From: Acheta domesticus
Lineage: Eukaryota; Arthropoda; Insecta; Orthoptera; Gryllidae
DNA: 64,000 nt
Assembly (NCBI GenBank): GCA_031308135.1
Contig: JAHLJT010004567.1
Span: 38,204,389-38,268,388, forward strand
Reading direction: 5' to 3'
Every line of letters starts with the position of its first letter. Positions within the stretch are counted from its first letter, which is position 1. The position numbers were made by a program, and so were the translations under genes. The notes under the pieces were generated by a model. It had not been told where the DNA came from. It searched no databases and saw nothing but the letters and a program-made list of their open reading frames with translations. Positions 56,777-64,000 of the stretch are shown piece by piece.

Positions 56777-59700
56777 AATTCAATATCATATAAATTATTT
56801 TGAGCAAAAAAACCTTGGGGAGTATCAGAGAGCCATTTAGTTATGTAATTATAAACACTTAACTATGAAGGAAGCACGTCCGAAATGAATTTGAAGGGAA
56901 AATTGAGGAGTGATATTTTATAATTAAGTGCAGTGGACTCTAGCTATTGCTTAATGACATTCTTCCTAAACCAACTAATATTGTATGTTGTATGAAATTT
57001 TCAAAGAGAACTTTGCTTTTGAAATAATACATTTGTTGGTTAATTATCTTATCCTTGTAGGTTGAAGTATCATCTGCATTTAAATATAAGAGAATATATT
57101 TACTCAATGCATTTTAGTTTCATACTTGCAAATATTTAATTTTGTTCAAAGGTTTTAAGATGAAACTAACATTACATTTTGTTTAAGATTCTGCAATGAA
57201 ATCTCAGTAACATGTACCTTCAACTTTAATTATTCTCCTTTTTATATTCCCCTTCATTTTCTTATATGCATCATAGTTCAATCTATAAGTTGAATATTAT
57301 GAAACACAAACGCTCGAAATTCAAGCTTCAGCTGTTATCGTTGGTTGTGTGGTTGAATCTCCACTTCTTTCTCTGGGGATAAACATTTAGAAGAGTTTTT
57401 GGGAGTTGTTACATGTAATATGCCTGCCTTTACAGAACGTTTTTAAAATTAACTTTCTTTGTGTAGGCCCACACCACACAACTTTTCACAATTTGTATGT
57501 GTGCATGAGAAAACAAAACCATTATTTGAGAATGTTTAAAACTTTTTTGCAATTAAATCAATTGTTTAATTGTCAGTTGACTAGGAGTGTGTGGCAGATC
57601 CATTCCAATTTGTCTCATTCTCCTTACCTGTATCTTAGATACATTAGTATATCATTTTGAATTTTGGGAGTAGCAAAATATTTGATAACTTACATTTTTC
57701 TTTTCCCTTGCACTTTTCAGTTATAAAGGGTTCACTGTAGGTGCAGAAACTATCAAAATTCTCATTGTCTTATATAATATCACTCCTTTTAAGAAATCCC
57801 CCCCCTCCCCAATAATTTACTCACCGCTAAGTGATTTCTGAGGTTCTGACAGTGGTGTCACAAATTGTTTGAATTTTAGTGTAACATACAATTATTTTCT
57901 CTCCTCTTTATCATTCTACTGATATATGATGGTCAAATCACATAATCAAAAGGTAAAAACCTTTCAACAAAATACACAAAAGAGCTAGAATAGTTTCATC
58001 TACTTGCAACTGGGAGAAAAATATGGAATTATAATGAATCTTCATCTTGTCATTTTTTCACATTACTGCAATCCCTTGAAAGCAACTTCAACGGTTTTTA
58101 TAAATAGGTAACATTACAATTTTTTAAATTTCTATGACTATAACATTGTATTTTGTTAATGTTTATGAATAACTACTATTTTATTATATCATTATTAGTT
58201 TTAATTAATGGCTGTGTTGTTCTAATTACATGCTTTCTGGCATTTCATCACTCAAAAGAAAATGAATTGTTAATTACCTTATTTTCACATTTATGTATTC
58301 TACAATGTAACTCGTGCTGCAAATTGCTTATCTGTTGATATTAACTTTGCATGGTGAAGTGTATTTATTTGCTTATTTTTGGAAGCTTTATTCAATTACA
58401 GGGATTCCAAAAAAAGCTACGTATTTAAATAACTACATATTTTATTTAATGTAAAGGACCAAACTATAATCGCTCAATCTAAAAGTGTGACAAAGATACA
58501 AATGTGAATGACAATATGTCACAAATGTATCTCCTTTTGCTTGAATACTCAGTTTGGAAAATATACCATGCAATGTTAAAAGAAAATAAGGAGGTTTGAT
58601 GAAAACGTAAGACAATAATTCACAGCCTTATGATATAATTGTATCCTGTTAAATTTAAATAAAGTACATAAACAATTTAGAAGTATGTGAACAATAAGTG
58701 TAAAATAGTATTATATAGAAAGAATGAGAGTTAAAAGGAAAGGAAGAAAAGATACGAAAGAATGAAAAAATGGAATGATGTAGATCAGAGCAATTGAAAA
58801 AGTTTCATGAAAAGAGTCTGTAGTTGATCATTAATCAATACAATATGAATTGAAATATTAGCTAGAATGCTGTGGTTAAGATAGAATTCTATTTATGTGC
58901 AAGAGACTGTGGTATCCTCTTTTGAAAATTGATAAGAATTTCTCAAAGCTTGACTACCCGAAAACATAATCCCTTTTATTATTTGAATCTCTCTGAAATG
59001 AAACGCTGAATGAAACTATAAAATGTGATGGGGAAAATGGCAATGTATCTGTTAGTTTTACACATTAACAACCAAGAATTTAAAAGAATAAGTTCTTTGA
59101 AAATTTACTGCTTTTAACTAAAACATATTTTTCACTTATGTGTGAGGGGACAGGAGGGATCAGAGGGGACACAGCCCCCTGAAAAATGTGAAAGGGACCC
59201 TGCAGTCTCAAATAATGTAACATTTAATTTCCATAAATACGTACATTCCTTGATTTCTTCTGTATTTTACCTGACAATTTGGAGAATTATTTTATGACAT
59301 TTGGAGAAGAAGCCTTCTAAACCATCTGGCAACCCTTTAAATGTTTCTACGTGAAATCAATTGTATTTATGAGTAATGTCATTGAAGTTGCAATTTCATT
59401 TTCCTTGGAGTAAGTTTTTTTCATTTATTAATAAAATATATCATATTTAAAGGGGAAAAAATTTAATGGAAAAGGTGTCCCAGAAAAGGTGTTGGTCCCT
59501 CCTTTTGTTTTAGACTGTGTTCAGGTTTCTTTTAAGTACTAAACTTGCCGAACAATAAACAAAGAGTTATTTACACATCAAAATAAAAATACAAATAATA
59601 TTGTTTCAAAACAATTTCCATTTTGCATGGATTAGAGATATCTGTTAAAAACTAATGAAATGTTGAGAGAAGAATTAAAATTATTTTGACAAATCATTGC

Positions 59701-61155
59701 TTATAAAGCCCATTTAATTCATGATTTTTCAAAATTTTGTAATAAAAATAATTATTGAATACTTACACTCAATATCAGTGTAGTTACACAATTAGAATAG
59801 TTGCATTTCCATATCTTCTGAACTAATTCTTTTTATATTATTATGGATACCATGTATCACAAATAATTCATGAAGGGCCTGCTAGTGCTTTTGGTATGAT
59901 TTGAATAATATAAGAGTACTAATAAAGAAAACTTTATTTTGGCATTTTCTTCAATATTATACATATGTCACAGTGATACTAATTCCCAAAGATTACACAT
60001 CAAAATACACGCATTAAAGCAATCAGATCTTGAGTAGGGTATGTCTACCTCTTTAGCCGTCCTCTTATAAACATGTGGTTATTGGCTTCTTAGCAGTAAA
60101 GACAATTTATGTCTTCTAATACAAGGATATAATATTTTTCATCTGTCTTTTTAAATAATTATCTCATACCTGAGGGCATTACCACAGTCTAAACATAGTA
60201 TATACTCTTCAACCACTCAGCATTAACCACTATTATTTTGGTACAAGTTTATGTATATGCAATTTTTAAAAAGTGAATATTTTTTGAGTTGTGCTGAAAT
60301 GAACTTTGGTATTTTAAATTACTTGTATGAGAATAAAAGTGTAGGCAGAGCATAATAAAACATAAATTAGAATCTAGATGTGTACCCTAGAGCTTTTGTA
60401 ATACTTGGAAAATGTAACTGAAAGTACCTTTAGCTGTCTTTTGTGATTTATGATTTTTTAAATATACCTACATTTATTTAAACTAAATATTCCTTGGGCA
60501 AAATGTGTTCTATGTAAAGACCTATGTTGATATAGCATAATTGCATTTTTATGAAGAAAGTGTGGTATTATTAAATTACTTAGTGATTAGTGTATTTAGT
60601 GTTTTACCTACTAGTAAAAATCCTGTAATTCATTTCTTTACATGCACACAAAAACTTTCATGTAATTTTCTTGAAAATAGATAGTAAGTTTTGGGAATGG
60701 AATTAAACAATTTTCATTACCATAATTTAGTCAAGAAATATATGAAGATATTTTTCAAAGAGCGTTATAAATTGTTAACACTATGCAGCAATTTCCTGCA
60801 TGCATTTATAGGTGTACGTAATCTTTAATGTAAAGGTAAAGCACAGAATGCAATGTTAAAATGAAAGTGTCACCTTACAAATCTATCAATCCCGGCTGGT
60901 AATATTAATATATAAGAAGTATGTGTATGTTATGTGACATTTCAGAGTTGAACTTTATGTAACACTCTACAATACTTTAGGGTTCAATTTTCTAATATAT
61001 TGTAAGAATATTTTATGAGATCTGAAAGCTCTTGTACATTATTTAAAAATCAGATTAATTATGGCAATGCAGTGTCATTGCATTATTTATATATTGTTTT
61101 CTTAAATTTGATTTGTCCATCCTTAAGTTCAACCTTTGTCAGTCTCTTCACTGTC

Positions 61156-61173
61156 AATAAAGATGTGAATAAA
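61156..61173 (+). terminator. Candidate distal polyadenylation signals
   Basis: Two AATAAA hexamers at 61156 and 61168, followed within 30 bases by T-rich sequence. This is the last strong signal before repeats resume, so it is a candidate end of the exchanger mRNA. Confidence 0.35.
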
Positions 61174-61361
61174 TTGTAAATTCGTTTTCACATATATTTA
61201 TATTCAGTAACTTACAATTATGTGGAGCTTGAAAGTTCAGATTAATTAGAATAAAGCTGTTCCAAGATTGTTTGAGAGAAGAATTAACCTAGTTTCCCAT
61301 CCAGTAAATTTACAATATTTTCAATTGTTCTCTAATTAGATTTAAAAGTATCTGTGGTCAG

Positions 61362-61480
61362 GGCCGATGATTCGTGTAAAGTCCGAGTGGGTTGTTGACC
61401 CGGGTGGAGGTCCCCCTCCCCTCTTCATTTCCCATCGAAAATGTGTATGAACCGAAAAATACAAAACAGAATTTTCAAAT
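61362..61480 (+). other. Possible left end of a hAT-like element
   Basis: GC-richer segment starting CAGGGCCGATGATTCG, similar to many hAT ends. No matching right end was found, so this is tentative. It marks the return of repeat-like sequence after the exchanger 3' region. Confidence 0.25.
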
Positions 61481-63215
61481 TGCCACGTTTATCTTTAAAG
61501 TGATATCAAATTGTTATCACGTTTATTGTACGCAATTTCAGCAGAGTTCACTTATGCAATGCAATTTGCATTTTTTATATAAACTCATTTAACAATTTTT
61601 GCAAATCGATATTGTCGGTCTTGTCGCTATAAACGTAAAATAGCAATACTTTTGTGTCGATCTGGAAACAATTGATCGCATATACGTTTAAGTCTACGCA
61701 ATACCGAGCAATTTCGTCCATTTCTGCAATGTGATTTTTGTGGAATATTTCTCTCAACCCGAAATTCCGAGAGGGTATTTTACCCACATTACCCACCGGA
61801 CCTGGTTATGGTTAGATTGCTTGGTCCAATTACATGATCTATACGTTTCAATGTTTGGCACAGTCTCAGAAATTTTGAGTTGTATTTATTGTGATGAAAA
61901 AGAATGATTAAGACATTAGAGCTGAGGTTTGGGCTATGTTTGCTACGGCTAATTTCTGAATTTGGCTAATTGGCGAATTAACCGTTCATAAGTTTAAAAT
62001 GGTGGACCATTATTACCATCATAGTATTAGCATTACATTACATGCGAAATTGTAACCGTCAGGCTAATGTGCGAACTAACCGGATAATTCGCGAATTATC
62101 GACCATATTCCGGACAGCTATAACATGTTTATTACCTACATTCACATAAATATTGGGACGGGCAGCATTTCAGTATGATCGATAATAACAGCTGCTACTA
62201 AAGTAAAAGAAGATGAATGAATTTTTGGATAAGTAAATAAGGCAAAACTCAGCGCTCATTTTCATTAGAATGTCGACATCAAACCCCAAACCAGCAAAAA
62301 ATATTTAACCACGCTGGAATTCGAACTCAAGTAATTAAGTTTTGCAAGCAGTAAGCCTGCATATAACTTCAATAATATAAATAACTTCAATCATCTGCGT
62401 CAGCAATCAATCATAATATCTAACTTAATTCTTAACTAACTTAACTCTAATTCAATCATAATATATAACTTCAATCATCTGCGTCAGCAAACAGCTACAA
62501 TAGATAACAACCTTCCCAATGCTTGGAAAAGGTTGAACATTTGCAGTTTTCGGCAATTCAGAGCTTTCAATGAAAATCATACAAGTTCGAGTAAAAATTA
62601 AGAAAAAGTTCTCAGATGCCGCTAAATGTTCAAAGTTGTCGTGCCGCCAGATGTCGCATGACAAAGCAGTGCTGGATGCGGTCAGGGTTGCCACATGCTT
62701 CGTACAAACACCCGTTGTTAGATGGCTGTAAATCTGCCCAAAAAGAAAAAAATCAACTTTCCACGCAGGAAATTTGAATTGGCATTACAATAATTCGTAT
62801 TTGAAGATTTTTGGAGGTAGTGTTCCTATGCTTCAGAGGCGGGATTTCGAATCTTTCATTGGGGGACGGGCAAATTTGGGCACTATTATCAAAACTAAAA
62901 TATTCGTTCATATTAATGCTTTAAGTTAATTGAGCTGTTATTATATACACGGTTTTCAATTTTGTTAATTATTTCATTAATTATTATTAAATGTTATTAA
63001 TTAGATTAGTTGAACACAGAGGTGACGATCGTCATTGTTATTTGAACAGTCCGCACTGTAAATTCAACGATGCATTTTTCTCAGTGAATCGTATATCGAA
63101 ATATCGAAAATTTTTATTATTTATTATGATGACAAATGTTTATACATAACTGTAGGATATATTTAAAAATCTACATTAATAAACTGTCTTCATTAAAATG
63201 AAATCTACTATGTAA
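61480..63215. other. Intergenic DNA downstream of the NCKX gene
   Basis: Besides the short duplication at 62.4 kb, a tRNA-B-box-like GAGTTCGAATTCC occurs on the minus strand near 62320. No gene recognised. Confidence 0.45.
62384..62490. repeat. Short direct duplication
   Basis: ATAACTTCAATCATCTGCGT with the next six bases occurs at 62384 and 62465, with related AATCATAATAT filler between. Confidence 0.85.
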
Positions 63216-63310
63216 GGTGATAATATGAGCCCCCACTTTTATTTCGGCTTTAAAAAAATGAATTAAATGATATTTTTTAAAACAAATAAAACTTCATCTT
63301 CAACATCAGT
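63215..63310 (+). repeat. Isolated end fragment related to the 9.3-kb pogo-like element
   Basis: About 95 bp similar to 9320-9415, sharing AATATGAGCCCCCACTTTTA and the following AT-rich stretch. No transposase follows. It is either a fragment or a MITE derived from that element. Confidence 0.6.
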
Positions 63311-63319
63311 CAATTGTTT

Positions 63320-63444
63320 TTTAAAAATGTACTTTGGGCCGAGATAGATGATAGGTGGCAAAAGGGTGGGACAATGGAAGTTTGCCCAGACCAACGAAAT
63401 TAGAAAACTAGTACGAGAAAGTCTGTGCCATTCTGTAGCTCTAG
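63320..63444 (+). mobile_element. Helentron-like repeat (HINE), 3' tail
   Basis: Carries the family's 3' sequence: ATGTACTTTGGGCC, GATAGATGATAGGTGGCAA, AACTAGTACGAGAAAGTC (inverse of a 5' end), a degenerate terminal hairpin and CTAG at 63441-63444. A new 5' end starts within five bases. Confidence 0.8.
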
Positions 63445-63446
63445 GT

Positions 63447-64000
63447 ATTTTCTCGTATACGTACGTATATACAGAATAATATAGGTAGTATTCAGAATGT
63501 TATGTCATGTTGTGGAAAATCGATTTCGAGATTTCGACGGGAATACACGTTTCGGGTGTCCCCTGATGCCGAATTTTTTTTCCCTCCAAAACTTCCATCC
63601 GTCCTTCTGGTATGTGAACAACTCTAGTGCCTAAAATATGGGTACGATTTTTTCCAAACTGAATAAACCCTAGTCGATCTAACCTGAGATGAAGCTCTGC
63701 GATTTTGAAAATCATTCATTAATTTTGGGGGGTACTTTATATGAAGTTCTCGGGACAGTTCAACATTATCTCAAAAATGACTCCAATCTTTTCTTTAAAT
63801 TTCTTGTAAAAAAGATAGTGAAATACATCTATAAAGACGGCATAGGTCCAATTTTCACTGATAAATCTGAATTTTTGATAGTTGCAGGAGTCTGATATTT
63901 TTTCATCGTATTCCTACAACTACAAAATTAAGATAGAGATTTTTCTTTCAAGTAAATTTTTTCTTCATAATTAGTTCTCTCGTTTAGGTCATGAACATTT
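63447..64000 (+). mobile_element. Helentron-like repeat (HINE), cut by the window end
   Basis: Starts TTTTCTCGTATACGTACGTA and continues through the central blocks (CCTGATGCCGAATTTTTTTT, CCTAAAATATGGGTACGATT, TTTATATGAAGTTCTCGGGA). It lies head-to-tail with the preceding tail. The 3' end is beyond the window. Confidence 0.8.

Larger units (their letters stand above)
54887..61190 (+). other. Probable long 3' UTR of the NCKX gene
   Basis: AT-rich sequence after the stop codon with no supportable gene, no copies of the Helentron-like family and no microsatellites. It has AU-rich motifs and Pumilio-like TGTANATA sites (for example near 56029 and 56476). AATAAA signals occur early (55495, 55543), and two overlapping ones lie at 61156 and 61168, just before T-rich DNA. 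Beyond about 61.3 kb transposon-like sequence resumes. The shift in repeat density is what I see; the UTR assignment is inference. Shorter isoforms ending near 55.55 kb are equally possible. Confidence 0.4.

Overview
This window looks like arthropod nuclear DNA, most likely from an insect. It is AT-rich and full of introns and decayed transposons, and no operons or bacterial gene signals are visible. The only host gene I can support is a nine-exon, plus-strand SLC24/NCKX-type K+-dependent Na+/Ca2+ exchanger at about 35.57-54.89 kb. All eight introns are GT-AG and every splice phase agrees, giving a 653-residue protein. Core exons are very secure; the GC-rich first exon is inferred from phase, a signal-like N-terminus and a CpG-dense setting. 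The repeat spectrum (a DINE-1-like Helentron-associated family, tRNA-derived SINEs, pogo, mariner and hAT pieces) fits an insect, but I cannot name the species.

Layout. 0-35 kb holds no host gene I can defend. It has AT-rich DNA with several abrupt GC-rich islands (0-0.65, 3.3-3.7, 5.7-6.75, 13.1-13.4, 22.45-22.75, 23.2-23.6 and 29.58-29.79 kb). It also has a GC-richer unclassified block (4.36-5.14 kb), a broken pogo-like transposase with a PHD-like zinc-finger tail (9.6-11.6 kb), a second broken pogo/Tigger transposase (18.4-20.0 kb), two LINE reverse-transcriptase remnants (15.2-15.8 and 23.7-24.0 kb) and two 20-bp minisatellites (21.66 and 27.45 kb). Near 29.2-30.4 kb there are two tRNA-Ala-like SINEs and a foldback MITE.

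35.06-54.89 kb is the exchanger gene. A PIF/Harbinger-like MITE lies just upstream of its first coding exon. Its introns contain a mariner remnant, a 513-bp solo LTR, a tRNA-derived SINE and many copies of the Helentron-like family. One copy carries a perfect 58-bp-arm palindrome, and two others form an inverted pair in the last intron. 54.89-61.19 kb is AT-rich and almost free of these repeats, and it ends at a double AATAAA. I infer a long 3' UTR, interrupted by a small hAT-type insertion. 61.2-64 kb returns to repeat-laden intergenic DNA.

The most notable pattern is the dispersed family. Its copies share a 5' terminal palindrome (ACTTTC...GAAAGT), a central GTCC microsatellite, an inverted copy of the 5' end close to the 3' end, and a 3' hairpin (GTGCT...AGCAC) ending near CTAG. 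That is the architecture of HINE/DINE-1 non-autonomous Helentrons. In one copy the microsatellite slot has become a 21-copy perfect 20-bp minisatellite.
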